NCBI GenBank assembly: GCA_020152595.1
Contig: JAIGNY010000077.1
Coordinates: forward strand, 1,289,001 to 1,353,000
Direction: 5' to 3'
Source of the DNA: Chiridota heheva
Taxonomy: Eukaryota > Echinodermata > Holothuroidea > Apodida > Chiridotidae
DNA length: 64,000 nucleotides
The notes below the pieces were generated by a model. That model was not told the DNA's origin and did not search any database. It saw only the letters and a program-made list of their open reading frames with translations. Shown here piece after piece: positions 1-11,015 of the stretch (position 1 is the stretch's first letter; each line of letters begins with the position of its first letter). The position numbers and the translations under genes are program-made.

Positions 1-1725
1 ATGAAAAGAGACAACCGCGCTTAGCGATCTTTCTGTATTTCTCCTCAGGGTATTAATTAATTTTGCGTCGAATTATGAATCATAATTTTTACATAGGGAT
101 TTGCTAGAAAAGTTTGCTTGATTTTTTGTTTCTAATTACCCTTGAGAATGATCATCTGTTTTCTTTGGATGACATCAATATACTTAAACTTTGAAGGGGA
201 AAAGAAATGACTGTGGTGATGCTTTTTTGGGGTGTATCATTGGAAAAAGTAGGGGGGGACAATTTTACATACCACCCCCTTTTCAAAAAGTGGGGAAATC
301 TATACCCCCATCCCCCTGGGATCTGCGCCCTTGCATGTAGGCAATTTAAGTGAATCTCTTTTAATAACTGTATTTACTTTGGGAGAGAATTTAAAAGTTT
401 GTTGAAACTTCATAAAAATAGCTTAATTGTGTGATACGTTCATGAGTATTTGGATGAGTACAGTAGGCTATACAGGAGTGATGGAAATATATCACAAGTT
501 AAAAATGTGAGTATAGCTAGGTCAATAGTCTTGGATTCAAGAAGCTGGATTCAAGGAGGGTTGATATTCAAGTAGTGATGAATTTTAGAGGGTATAACCC
601 TTTAAGGAGGGCAGGGGTATAAGTGAGGGGAGGGGGAGCTGCCCCATAAGAGAGGTTTGAAACCACCCAGTTACATGCTTTCTGCCAGGTTGGGAGGTAA
701 AATTGGAAAAATATTAACATGAAATTAAAAACAAGATTGGCAATATTTGATGAAAAATAGGCAATATTTCCTAAAAATTGAGAAACAATTTTCAGAAATG
801 AAGCAAATATCCCGAAAATGAAGAAAGGTTCCTGAAAATTGTAGATTTCCCGATTAACAGCTGGAGAGCTCATACCAGATGTTGAAAGTAGGGGCGGCAT
901 GGTTTCTTATCCAAAGAGTGCAGAAGGGGGGGGGGGGACAAGAGGAAAATTTCCAACATAAGGTACTGAATTTTAAAAACTCTACTGAAAGGTGTGGGGG
1001 ACATGTCCCCCTGTCCCCCCAGAAATCATGGCCATGCTGCTAGCTAACATCAAACTTGCAATAACAAGCTAATAGCTCAAATGTTTGTAAGGGTTGTGTG
1101 CTGCACCTTGCTTTTACAAACACCTTACATTTTGCTAATTAGATTCCAAGAATGGGAAGAAGTCTCTTAAGTGATTATGATGCAAATTGATATTTTTTAG
1201 TTTGTGGCGAGGTTGACTTTCGCTCCTCATTAACATGAGGATCAAACTAATTAGAATCAATCAGTGTCTTGATTAGAGGCTTATCCCTTGCAGTAAAACT
1301 GGAATGTAGGGTTTTTAAAAGGCAAGATTATTTTATGCTGCAAGTTTTATATCACGATGTTGATCTGTTATTCGTCAGCCAACCAGGAGTATGGAGAGGA
1401 GGAGCACTGCCTCCTGCTTTGAAATAACACCAGAGTCGTAGTCTGTAAATACAGCTGCAGTAATCACTTTCCCAAAGATTCATTGCAGGAAAGTGCTTAA
1501 GAGGGAGGGGGAAAAAATAGGCTTAGGCTATTCCCCCCTGAAACGGTCTGTGCCCCTCCCCCCCCCCCCCCCCACTTGAATAAAATCGAGCCAAAAAAAT
1601 GCTCAGGTTCCCCCTGTAATTGTGGGCCGGATGGCCACCCACATTAATTATATCATGCAGCTGACCTTTGACATTACTCAAGCTATGATGTAATAAATAA
1701 CCATTTTCTTTTGTTATTCTTTCAG
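1..1725. other. intron or upstream sequence of the + strand PH/coiled-coil gene
   Basis: No convincing exon is seen on either strand. The stretch is AT-rich and holds poly-G/poly-C runs (near 928-939 and 1557-1573). From about 590 to 900 it has a degenerate sequence that resembles 31430-31830 and 11870-12245: a G-rich head, then a 'gggaggtaaaatt' motif, then an A-rich body with repeated 'cctgaaaattg'-like motifs. This suggests an old dispersed repeat. Short open frames here lack splice sites or recognisable domains. Confidence 0.5.
590..900. repeat. dispersed repeat family with G-rich head (copy 1)
   Basis: It shares an ordered series of short motifs with 31430-31830 and, more weakly, with 11870-12245 and its duplicate at 21150-21530. 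These are a G/C-rich head, 'ttgggaggtaaaatt', an A-rich body with 'aatgaagaaagg..cctg' motifs and a tail like 'gatttcc..ttaacagc'. No terminal repeats or coding capacity were found. The class is unknown, and the similarity was judged by eye. Confidence 0.35.
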
Positions 1726-1882
1726 ACCCAAGAGCCAATTCACTTTCTTGCCGACACCGAACTTGATGGTCATCTGTGGGTGAAGAAGCTGTCAGAAACC
1801 TGTGTCTCTGCACCAAGTAACGACTTATATAACATGTTCGATAAAAGAAACAGGATGTCGGCACCCACAATTTTAGAAAAAG
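1726..1882 (+). CDS. internal exon: C-terminal end of a PH domain
   Basis: This exon follows a polypyrimidine tract and CAG (acceptor at 1723-1725) and ends before the donor GTAATG at 1883. It reads in phase 0 for 52 codons plus one base. The translation contains FLADTELDGHLWVKKL: a beta strand, then a helix with the near-invariant Trp that closes pleckstrin homology domains, which bind phosphoinositides or proteins at membranes. The rest of the PH domain must lie upstream of the window. After the helix comes a Ser/Asn-rich linker. The leftover G joins AC of the next exon to make an Asp codon, so the phases agree. The open frame runs on past the donor to 1983, but that tail is intronic. PH identity rests on one motif. 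The gene may be AFAP1-like, which is tentative. Confidence 0.7.
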
Positions 1883-2381
1883 GTAATGAAAATTTGTATT
1901 ATCAACTTATAGGATTAATTCAGTGGTCAGTCCAGTTTGAATATCCAATCGGGAGATGTCAGTGTTCACACGTCGGGAGATAGGGCCATGCCCAGTGCGA
2001 GTCTATCAACAACGAAGCTTTGCCACAGACTTTTGTGTAGTCGCTTTATGTGTGTATTATTTCTTATCACTTTGTTTTATTTAAATAAAATGATGATACA
2101 AAAGTTTGATTTGACTCATGTAATAATTATCACAATGTTAGTTTTAAATAATTCCCGAACGATACATCAAAATGTGTTTTTCAGAAAAATTTGTTAAAGC
2201 GAGACTGTCTAACAGTAATGCATAATAAGTCATCACCTCTCTTCAATTTTCTTGGAAATTCCATGGTAAATTTTGAAAGTGCACGGTGAAAAGTAATTCA
2301 TTTGCCAGTAGTTCCTATCGTGAAGAAAAATTTGCACCATTCGCAGTGTACAAAATTTGAGTTTGGATAGATGCATTGCGT

Positions 2382-2650
2382 GATACTTCCGTTAAAGCAG
2401 CTTTTATTTTTAAAATGGATTTCTATTGTCAAAATGGACTGGAATAAAGCCTTCACATTACCATTATACTTCATTTTTGGTACTCAATAAACTCTGTACT
2501 AGAATAGCTAGCAGAATTAATGCTTGCTAATCTGGTACAGAGTTTATTAAGTCTCCAAAAAGGAGTATAACGGTAATGTGAAGGCTTTATTCCAGTCTAA
2601 TTTGACAATAGAAATCCATTTTGAAAATAGAAGCTGTTTAAAGTATCTCC
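2382..2650. mobile_element. foldback (long inverted repeat) element, MITE-like
   Basis: The left arm (about 2382-2503) is the reverse complement of the right arm (about 2533-2650) with few mismatches. Both arms contain 'ggatttctattgtcaaa' and 'aataaagccttcacatta'. The loop is only about 30 bases, so the whole element can fold into a hairpin of more than 100 bp. There is no coding capacity. This is a non-autonomous foldback element of unknown superfamily. Target-site duplications were not resolved. Confidence 0.75.
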
Positions 2651-2698
2651 TGATTGAGGGACCAAAACTGTTCTCCCAATTGGGAGTATGAGCCTAAC

Positions 2699-3147
2699 CG
2701 GTGGTCAAGCAAGTCCATATTAAAGAGGACTTCAAAAGAAACAGAATGGGGAACAAAAGCATTCCAAATATAATTCCATTATTCATTTGTGTAGAAGTGA
2801 CTGAATTCAGACTAATTGTGATGTCACATTCTCTTATTCCTCAGATATTTTTCATCAGACTTCCTGGCTTAAAATCGATTTGATATGTCAGAAAAGAAGT
2901 TAAACAGAATCTACTTAAACAATGAATCATTTGAAAAGGTTTTCTTAAAAGCACATTAATAATTGTAAGAAAGTAAGGATGAGAGTGCCAACCTTCTACA
3001 TTATAACCTTTGCACATCAGTCATTTCTACACAAATGAGACAGAACTTGAATTAAGCATGACTATCTCTTTAACGGAATAAGATATGTGTCGCCATTTTG
3101 TTTCTATTGAAGTCCTCTTTTATATAAATTGAAGTTGCTTGACTATT
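2699..3147. mobile_element. foldback/TIR element, family shared with 54465-55197 and 59411-60233 (copy 1)
   Basis: It begins with 'gtggtcaagcaagtcca' followed by 'aaagaggacttcaaaagaaac', and ends with the reverse complement of the same motifs ('gaagtcctctttta', 'gcttgac'). The internal halves are also inverted: 'catttgtgtagaagtgactga' on the left is matched by 'cagtcatttctacacaaatg' on the right. Small size, no coding frame and several copies in one window make it a non-autonomous DNA element (MITE-like). Confidence 0.7.
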
Positions 3148-3404
3148 AAACCAATATGTTAAAGTTAAATATTTTATTGACTTCCCCCACCCCTCTGCAC
3201 CAATTGCCATTGCATGCACTCTCACAGTCCACCACGTCCTCCTTGCTTGCCTCCCAGAGCTTCCCTTGCTCCCCACAACTCAATAACTGAGCTCTTCCAG
3301 AAAAACCCTCTGGATAAAATGATCTCCTTCCTTCATCATGCTTCCCTCTACAACCATATTTAGTCCTCCTCTCCCACCTCCCTCCCTCTACTTTCGCTCC
3401 TTTT

Positions 3405-3590
3405 TTCATCCATTCACTTCCTCTCTCGATCCCAGCTTTCTGGCTTTTAGTTCTCGATCTTTCCCTATTTTTTTTTCTTCCTACCTCTGGAAAGATCTAA
3501 CCTCTCAGGCACAATTTGACCCTCACTGTCGTGGTTCCTTCAAACCCTCATCAAACAAACATCAAACAAAGAAACACAAACCTAGAGAAA
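3405..3590. repeat. dispersed repeat segment (also at 8640-8800 and 17935-18090)
   Basis: It shares 'atcccagctttctggctttt', then 'cttcctacctct', 'gatctaacctctcaggcaca' and 'tcaaacaaac' in the same order with the two other sites. The copies at 8640 and 17935 are paralogous by segmental duplication; this one is independent. A shorter related piece may lie near 5425-5470. Class unknown. Confidence 0.5.
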
Positions 3591-4354
3591 ACATTGACTG
3601 AATTCTTTTAAAATTGATTTACTCATTAAAAACAACAGAAAATACAACAATTTGGATAATTATTGGCTGTTTCTACAGTTTCATGAATATTCATGCAAAT
3701 TGTATTTTTCATTTTATTAATGCAAATTTTGTGATGTCCATAAGTGGACGTGGTATAAAATGGTACATGTGAGTTGACATGCTATACTACCCCCTCACAA
3801 GAAGGGAAAAGTCCCATCGAAGACACCCTTTCAGAAAAAAATGTACTAGCTGAAAATCTATGGATAGGTAGCACTTGACTTGATTGGAACTTTGGTAAAA
3901 TTTAATACTGTAAACTATGAAAATAGCAGGTATTTTCATCAAAATTGACCATTCAGAAGCATTTTGAATTTTGAGCCCAGTTAGGATAAATGTGGATTAC
4001 TATTGAAATTTTGTGACATCACATAAAGAAAGCCTTAGATGAATTTCCTAATGTTAACCTATTGTTTTTCAATCCTGCACCAATGATATTTGAAAGGGAG
4101 CAGTTGAATATGAACTTTTGAGTCTCCATCTTAACCTCCATCAAAATTTGGTAGGGGAGGGCAGTCTGATGATATTCAATGAATGGAATTTGGAGCTGTC
4201 CTCCCTTCCTTACATCACAACTTTTGCATATATTAGACCATAACTACGTAATTTGATTACTTATCTGTTCAGAATTTAAAGCGCTTTCTGATGCATATAA
4301 ATTCAATCTCTTCCGTCTGTATACCTGTAAATATATTTCTTCTTCTCCTCTCAG

Positions 4355-4404
4355 ACCTTTCCGAGGCAATAACTCAAGATTCAGACTTATCACACCAATC
4401 TGAC
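4355..4404 (+). CDS. short linker exon of the PH/coiled-coil gene
   Basis: This 50-base exon lies between CTCTCAG (ending at 4354) and the strong donor GTAAGT at 4405. Joined to the G left by the previous exon, it reads DLSEAITQDSDLSHQSD and ends exactly at a codon boundary. The large exon downstream also starts on a boundary. It encodes an acidic, Ser-rich linker between the PH domain and the coiled coil, with no motif of its own. It is present once: the tandem duplication starts downstream of it. It would therefore be spliced to either copy of the next exon. Confidence rests on the matching phases and splice sites rather than on homology. Confidence 0.65.
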
Positions 4405-6992
4405 GTAAGTATACATTCCCATCTTGATGTAAAGCCAGTTATAGTGTTAATGTGGAGATAAGTACAAGGTGTCTGATTGGTCAAAATATTTGCACAAATA
4501 TTGACTAACTGTAAGATTGTACTAATCTCATGGATTGTAATGCAAGGCTTAATTGTATAACAAAGTAAACACAAACTGAACTCATCAGATAAAAATAAAA
4601 CAGCAGAGAAAGATTCTTCAGGTTCCAATCGTAACTTTATTAAATCCTCGACATGCTTTAATTCCAATGGTCTTACAGGCGAATTACAGTTCTTTGAACG
4701 GAAAATACAACAGAGGATGCGTAATAAATAATAGAAACCACAACACAGGAATTGACGGGATGAAGATAAAAACAAGACTGATTCAAAGTGGATAGAGTAT
4801 AGTTCCTTCCAATACCTTCGAAGTAAACAACTATCCTGATTGGATAAACCTGAACACCTGATCAGATCTAACCATCTGATTGGAGGAAAGTACCATAATA
4901 TGTAAATCAAACTCATGGTGACACTTAAAAGGTGATTGGATGTGTAAGGTCCATGATTAACTCAGCTTACCCATTGGACAAAAGTATACAAGTATGTAAA
5001 TGTATGCAGATAAAGCCTAAGCTATGCTATGCATGTGATCAACATGTGAAAATCATGCAACAACCTACAAACTAAGAACAAATATCCAAAGTCTGACGTC
5101 ACTTAATTCTTATTTGAACATTCAGGATTTAAATAATTGAATAGACCTCCATTATTATGATTTGATAATTCTGGATCTACGAAGATGAAACCAATTTATA
5201 AAACTTAAACTCATAAACGATCATAACAATGTAAGTCACCATTATAAAATAAATCCTCATCAAGGATAAAACAATGAACACCTCAAGGTATATGATCTAT
5301 ATACCAAACATTTCAACATATATGATTTGTAAAGATTATCTCAGAACAACAAAATTAAGACTTACATAGCTAATTAGTAACGTCAGTGAGGTTACTAGAA
5401 TGTATCTGATTTTCATGAGACAAGGTAACCTCTCTGGGAACATTTGACCTCACTGTTGATCGGTGCTGCTAAATATCACCAGACCTATGATTTTTGAACG
5501 GGGTAGGCAACCTATTACAAAATCAGTTTTTTAATCAGGGTCCTAATTCCTGCGGAGATTGGGGGACTTGTCCTTCCCTACTTTCTGGCAGAATTAATAA
5601 AAATACATCCCTGTGATAAAAATACTGTCTCCCAACAATGTGGAGGAAAATTATGGCAATATGTCTCCCCCCCCCACTTTTTGAAGGGCAATTACAGCCC
5701 TGTTTGTAATATATTACAAATTTGTTTTCTTAAAAGGTATTAAGTCATGGTCAGGTTGTTTTTGCTCTTCCAGCAGCAACCACATGTGGGGATGAGATAT
5801 TGTAATCAATTTGCTGTATAGGTACCTCCTACACCACATGGTCACGCCCCTTGATATTAGGTGGGGCCCACCAGGGGATCTCATAGGATGGCTTCATATA
5901 AGGGTTAAGGGTCATAAGTTTTTAAAACGGGACACAATGTGGAGATTTTTGCAGCTGTGTGAGTGTTTGTGTGTGTGTATGTAACAATTAATTTTGTGTC
6001 GCTTATAATTCAAAAACTATAATACACACATGGACCAAAATTGGTAGGTGGGTACCCCTGGCCAGGAACTCCTGTCTCCAACGTTTTGGAGTACAAAGGT
6101 CAAATGAAGTAAGTTTTTGTTGATGGCTGTATCATTTGAAGATATTACTTGGTATCTTTACAAATTGCATAGGTGGGTAGGGTTAAACATTCTAACAAAA
6201 ACTAAAAATAATGAGGTCAAAAGGTCAAATGTCAAATAAGTGCTTTTTATGCAAAATTTTGCACCATTTTAAACCTAAAAAGTACAAGACCTACATCAAC
6301 CCTATGTTGTACCATTAAACCTTGGTAGGCCTACATGAATTTGTATCCCATAGACTCTGTGGTCAAAATGTTAAAGGTCATAGAGCTATTGACCACTTTT
6401 TGCCATTTCCTCTTATAGTTATGCAATGGTAAGTGTGACGTGAGCATGAATGGTGTAATACAGTAGAGTACGATACCTGTGAAAAATTTCAGAAGTTGTT
6501 TTAGTGATTAGGTCGAGGATCAGAGGTCAAATATGTGATTTTAGGGGGGTAATTATTTACAAATTTGTACAATTTTGTGCCAAAAGTCACAGAGCCATGG
6601 TAAGCTCTGTTAGCTATTTCCCCCACTGCTGTATGCTTAAGGTGATGAGATCAGCAGCTCAGTGGATTATCAAAGTAAGAAGATAAAAGTCTCCCCCTTC
6701 TCCTATTCTATTGTTCCACATTCCTTCTATTTCCATATTATGACACATTGGAAGTGGAGGAATGTTACTAACACAGTTCCCCCTCCCAAAATAAAGATGT
6801 CCAACTCAGAATTGTTTGTAATTAGTTAAGTCTAGACAAACTCATGTGCACCTTTTGAAAAAAGGAAATGATTAATTGCCTCCAAAATTTCAGACATATC
6901 AGTAACTTTTTTCATTTGCTAAACTAAACAAAATATTTGATTTTGGTACAGAAATTTGCAAGAAAAAACATTTCTTTAATCTAATCTTCCAG
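4405..6992 (+). other. intron between linker exon and coiled-coil exon copy A
   Basis: The donor is GTAAGT at 4405 and the acceptor CTTCCAG ends at 6992. From about 4440 to 5400 it is AT-rich with repeated 'tgattgg'-type motifs but no clear element. A - strand open frame at 4374-4916 has no recognisable domain. A short GT-rich run lies near 5960-5985. The left boundary of the large tandem duplication falls at about 6008. Confidence 0.55.
6214..6227 (+). promoter_or_regulatory. AGGTCA direct repeat with 2-base spacer (DR2) in intron
   Basis: Two perfect AGGTCA half-sites (6214-6219 and 6222-6227) are separated by AA. Known nuclear-receptor dimers bind AGGTCA repeats of this form. More AGGTCA-like half-sites lie nearby, for example in 'agaggtcaaat' around 6530. 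The duplicate has the same pair at 15325-15338. A functional role is only a guess. Confidence 0.2.
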
Positions 6993-8036
6993 GCATCCAA
7001 CTCAGAATCTTCAGCAGAAGAGCCATTTCTCAAGCAAAAGAGGGCGCTCATTCAAAGCAGATATCAGCGAGCCAATGAAGTAGAAGAAATGAATGCGGTT
7101 AAAAGAACAACGATCCTTAATCAGAGACGGATGTCTGCACAGACCAAACTTGATGCTTTGGATCGCAAGCTTCTGGAACAAAGAGCCCAAAAGGGGAAGA
7201 AGAAGAAGGATAAGAAAAAGAAGGACACACTCTCTGCCGAAGAGGAGCAAAAACTGAAGGAATTACTGGAACAGCTGAAGGAAAGGTTAAATGCCATTAA
7301 TAAGAACCTGGATACAAGCGCTTTAGTGACAGAACAAAAGCGACTTGCTTTGAAGAAAAAAGAAGTGTTAGAACTTGAAATTCTAGAGCATGAGAAAGAA
7401 CTTGTGAAGTATCGCAGGGATGCAAAGGCTGCCCTCAAGGCGATGATGGAAAATAATATGCAGGTGAAATCGCCAACAAAAGACTGTCAAGTCATCTTGG
7501 AAGAGAGGGAGCCCTTTGTCATGCACAGTCCAACTTCATCTATCTCAGAAGACACGCAAAGTAGGAATCATGCTGCACCAAGATTTTCTCATACAAGTTC
7601 GTCATCATCAATGAGTTCATTATCATCCGTCGGAATCAGCGATCGTGATTCTCCAAGAAATTTAACGAGCGGGCATAGAAAGCTGCCTAAGACTCCAAAC
7701 TTACGAAAAGCAAAATCATTTGACAGCTTTGCGCCTTCTTCTCCTGTATTGAAATATGTTGATGAAAGTGTGTGAAGGATGAAACTGATTTTACGGAAGC
7801 AATGCTGCCATATGATTCATCTCAAAGTCAAGTTTCTTCAAGAGGGCTTTAGAAATGAGTTGTTATCATCATCAAGCCCTAACACAAACTCAGAACGTGG
7901 TGGTGTACCGATGCTCTATGAAGACGAAAGGGTGTTTCCTTCAACAGAGGCTGAAATAAAAGAAGATGACGTTGGCCCTAATGTTTCTGCAAAGATTAGA
8001 ACTGAAGTGCCAGCAGATGTGTTGCGGGACATTGAT
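6993..8036 (+). CDS. large coiled-coil exon, copy A (interrupted by an in-frame stop)
   Basis: The acceptor is CTTCCAG (ending at 6992) and the donor GTAAGT is at 8037. It reads in phase 0 from A-S-N-S. Residues of the exon: about 43-152 are a charged helix with a lysine run at 68-77 (GKKKKDKKKKD) and heptad-like leucines; about 178-225 are Ser-rich; 'RKLPKTPNLRKAKSFDSF' follows. Compared with copy B it lacks one base near 7773 and two bases near 7843. The two losses sum to three, but TGA at 7773-7775 ends the frame after 260 exon residues, and the original frame resumes from EGFRNELL onward. Six of eight substitutions against copy B are silent; I-to-F and G-to-R are not. If used, it would give a protein lacking the last 90 or so residues. 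Both indels are at CG sites, so miscalling is possible. Confidence 0.75.
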
Positions 8037-8639
8037 GTAAGTAATAAACATTGGCTTCATTTAGTGTTACTAAGGATATGTGTTACTAAAGGAATTTTTG
8101 ACCAAAATTGAAGAGGTTTGATCCAAAATTGAAGATTTTTGGTCCAAAAATTAAAACAATTGGTGCAAAATGAAAAAAAGTAACAATAATTCAGTATAGA
8201 AATAAAATATGCCAACATCTCTGTTTTCTATGATTCATTTGATATTTAATTAAATAGACTTGCTACACCAGTCACTTTTCAAGACAATGTGAGAAACTTT
8301 CAATTGTGATAACTGCTATATGGAACAACATACAGTGCCAACATTGCTTTACGTTTCTTTAATTAAAGTTTCTCACATAAGACACTTGACCAATCAGGAA
8401 AATGCTTCCTTTAATGTGTAAAATGTGAGCAGGAGAATTAAGCTATAATTGCTTGCATGTGTGTGAACCCTGTTTTAAAGTGCCAGTGACTTCAGAATTT
8501 TGGAAAAGATTAATAGTCAGCTTATATTTCACCCGTCTTTAACTCCAACAATCTTTAAAGGTATATGGACAGGTAGCAACAACATGAGCTCAAATGGTTT
8601 AAAATTAAAGCATCCAAGCCAAAAGAATTCCCATCAAAG

Positions 8640-8800
8640 TTCCCACCCTTCTCTCCATCCCAGCTTTCTGGCTTTTAGTTCTCGTGTTCCTCTCAATCTC
8701 CCCCTGTTGTCTTTTCTTCCTACCTCTAGAATGATCTAACCTCTCAGGCACAATTTGACCCTTGTTGATCATGGTGCCGTTAAGCCCTTATCAAACAAAC
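8640..8800. repeat. dispersed repeat segment (second site)
   Basis: It has the same ordered motifs as 3405-3590, including 'atcccagctttctggctttt' and 'gatctaacctctcaggcaca'. It lies in the intron of copy A and is carried along in copy B at about 17935-18090. Confidence 0.5.
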
Positions 8801-9428
8801 TATCAAAGTTGGTTGAAATTCTCCATTTTACAATATTCAAAACTAAGATGCCTAATTAGCATTATGGACAATATATTGTTCCCTCAGAATGGGAAAATTG
8901 CTAATGTTATTTGATTTGTTTTTCAAGACTTTCCTAAAATATTTTGAATTGGAGGAGTTGGCTGTAGGGAATATGATATGGATGTTATTATAAACTTGAT
9001 GTAGCAGTAGAATGCAATGTGAGAACCTTTGATATTTAAGTTTGGGAAAGAAATATCAAGAATTTCAATCACATCCCTGTTCAACATCATTACCACTGCA
9101 CATGTGGAAAAGGTTGACAACTAACTCAGAATGAATTATTATTGAGTATTTAGTACAACAGCTGAAGTAAAACAGAATCTAGTAAAGGTAATCGACCACC
9201 TCAACAAAGTTTAGAGAAAAAGTTGAGCAGGATTATAAGGTTCATAGCATAGGCCAGAGACCTGAACACAAATGTTATTTCATCTGCATAAAAAATCTCT
9301 ACCTGTCCTTACATTTTCAGTTTCCAATATATGGTTTTGATTAAAAATGGTGTACAGATTGGCAAAAAACAATAACCAGCCATGAAGTATGCGCAAGCCC
9401 TGCCTCATCCCCAAAGAGTACTCAAGTG

Positions 9429-9841
9429 TCCATTATCCCATGCAAATAGATTGTAGCTTTGCCTCCATACACCCTTGATTAATACTCATAATGTTAATAT
9501 CTATCTGATAAGTTTTCATGCAAATATTAACCTATTTTGCATTCTGTGCAAATATTAACATACAATTTACATATTTTGCAACATTTGTTGACATATAAAG
9601 TGTACATTATCCCATAGCAAATGGATTGGAAGCTTTGCCTCCATGAAATATTGATTAAAACTCAGAATGTTGATATCTTTCTGATAAGAGTTTATGCAAA
9701 TATTAACATATATAATGCAAATTTTAGTATATTATGCAAATATTAAGTTATATCAAGCAAATATTAACATATATTATGCAAATATTAACATATAGTATGC
9801 AAATATGAGCATATATTATGCATATTGTGCAAATATTATGA
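9429..9841 (+). repeat. AT-rich repeat cluster with many ATGCAAAT octamers, copy A
   Basis: Two diverged halves of roughly 175 bp ('cattatccca..gcaaat..gctttgcctcca..') are followed by repeated 'tatgcaaatattaacatat'-like units. TGCAAATATTA or ATGCAAAT occurs more than ten times. The cluster is conserved in the duplicate (18717-19128). It looks like a degenerate tandem repeat. Confidence 0.65.
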
Positions 9842-9894
9842 TTTCAAACCCCTAGCTTGAACCAGAAAGTGGCAGGGTAGCAAGGAAGGTATGA

Positions 9895-10071
9895 AGGGCC
9901 ATGGATTTGGCACACTCCACACTAAATTAGAAGTGTATCTGCATCTTTTAACAAGGGCCATGGATTTGGCACACTTCACACTAAATCAGTAGTGTATCTG
10001 CACCTTTTATCAAGGGCCATGGATTTGGCACACTTCACACTCAATCAGTAGTGTTTCTGCACCTTTTTGCA
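9895..10071 (+). repeat. 59-bp tandem repeat, three units, copy A
   Basis: Units start at about 9895, 9954 and 10013 with 'agggccatggatttggcaca' and differ at a few positions. The block ends about 245 bases before the terminal exon. The duplicate has the same three units at 19183-19359. Confidence 0.8.
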
Positions 10072-10315
10072 TTGAGGAATTGTAAACACCATCGAAAGAA
10101 GATGAAACAATTATGAAACAAAAAAATGTATTGAAAAATGTAAAAGATTTGTGATAAGGGGCAAGGTGGAAGAAAATAGGGGTAGGTTGGAGCAGCCCTA
10201 TGCGACCTGTAGCCAGCATGGGGCATGAGGTATATTGTACATCTTTCCAAATGCTTCCTTGTTAAATGTTTGTGCACCCATATTTACATATTTGTGTCTT
10301 GTTTCTACCCCACAG

Positions 10316-10369
10316 GATTTTGAACAAATGGCAAGAAGGGCCCTTGAGAGAGCTGGATGGCTTGTATGA
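10316..10369 (+). CDS. terminal exon, copy A
   Basis: A pyrimidine-rich tract and CCACAG (ending at 10315) precede an 18-codon exon that reads DFEQMARRALERAGWLV and ends in TGA at 10367-10369. The preceding large exon ends on a codon boundary with GAC ATT GAT, so the join is in phase and gives LRDID-DFEQMARRALERAGWLV, a likely amphipathic C-terminal helix. The exon is identical in copy B (19604-19657). In copy A it could be translated only if the stop inside exon 6993-8036 is not real. No family was recognised from this tail alone. Confidence 0.6.
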   Translation, partial: DFEQMARRALERAGWLV

Positions 10370-10401
10370 CACAAATGGATCATCCTTTTGTTCGATTATC
10401 T

Positions 10402-11015
10402 GCGAAGTGATCACTGCTGAATATGCATGAACTCATCACTGATTAGATGATCGACTTAAAATGTGTTCTCGTAGAAATGAAAAAAGAAATTAAATGGATG
10501 CTTGTGATAGAAAATAAACAGTTATGCCATAAGCAACGGAATGAATGAATGTTTTAATTTTAACATAATTTTATGTATTCCTAGGAGAAAGCATTATTTA
10601 AGTTATATTAGTTTTATTTTGAGTGGAGAAGTGGGGGGGGGGGTCCATAGATATGTAAAGGCAACATTAACTAAATCATTTTCAAATCTATTCAACTGTG
10701 ATTGTAGCAAAACATTTGATCAAAATTGGTTAAAAATTGACCATTTGACAGCATTTTTAAATGACAAACACCTATATGCAAAATTTTGCTCAATTGTCTG
10801 CCAAAGTGATCATCACCATCACTGCTGAATATGCATGAAACTGATCACTGATTAGATGACCGATTAATATTTTGGCAAAAAAATGAGTTCTGCTAGAAAT
10901 GGAGCAAGAAATGAAATGGATGCTTGTGACAGAAAATATACAGTTATGCCATAAATGAAAAAATGTTTTAAATTAACAGAATTTGATGTATTTATGGGAG
11001 AGAGCATTATCTGAG
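10402..11015 (+). repeat. diverged tandem duplication of about 400-bp period in 3' region, copy A
   Basis: Both halves contain 'tgctgaatatgcatgaa', 'atcactgattagatga', 'aaatggatgcttgtga' and 'acagttatgccataa' in order, at an offset of about 400 bases. The duplicate has the same structure at about 19690-20310. The divergence shows it is older than the large segmental duplication. Confidence 0.65.

Larger units (their letters stand above)
1883..4354 (+). other. intron between PH exon and linker exon
   Basis: The donor is GTAATG at 1883 and the acceptor CTCTCAG ends at 4354, after a long pyrimidine tract. The intron carries two foldback elements (2382-2650 and 2699-3147), then a C/T-rich stretch at about 3180-3500, and a dispersed repeat segment near 3405-3590 that recurs at 8640-8800. 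No exon was recognised inside. Confidence 0.6.
8037..10315 (+). other. intron between coiled-coil exon and terminal exon, copy A
   Basis: The donor GTAAGT is at 8037 and the acceptor TACCCCACAG ends at 10315. Just after the donor are two to three degenerate copies of a 20-bp motif (about 8094-8150) that is expanded in copy B. Around 8270-8390 is a small inverted repeat ('gtgagaaacttt' and its complement), followed by the dispersed segment at 8640-8800. AT-rich octamer repeats (9429-9841) and a 59-bp triplet (9895-10071) come next. No other exon was seen. Confidence 0.6.

Noticed and set aside
3070-3601. Short frames around the C/T-rich stretch on both strands
   Set aside because: Low-complexity pyrimidine-rich sequence and repeat segments; no domain seen.
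4374-4916. 180-codon minus-strand open frame
   Set aside because: It overlaps the supported linker exon on the other strand, is AT-rich and Cys/Leu-rich by composition, and has no domain or splice support.
7011-7438. Minus-strand frames opposite the coiled-coil exon (and duplicates at 16130-16557)
   Set aside because: They are shadows of the Lys/Glu-rich coding strand.
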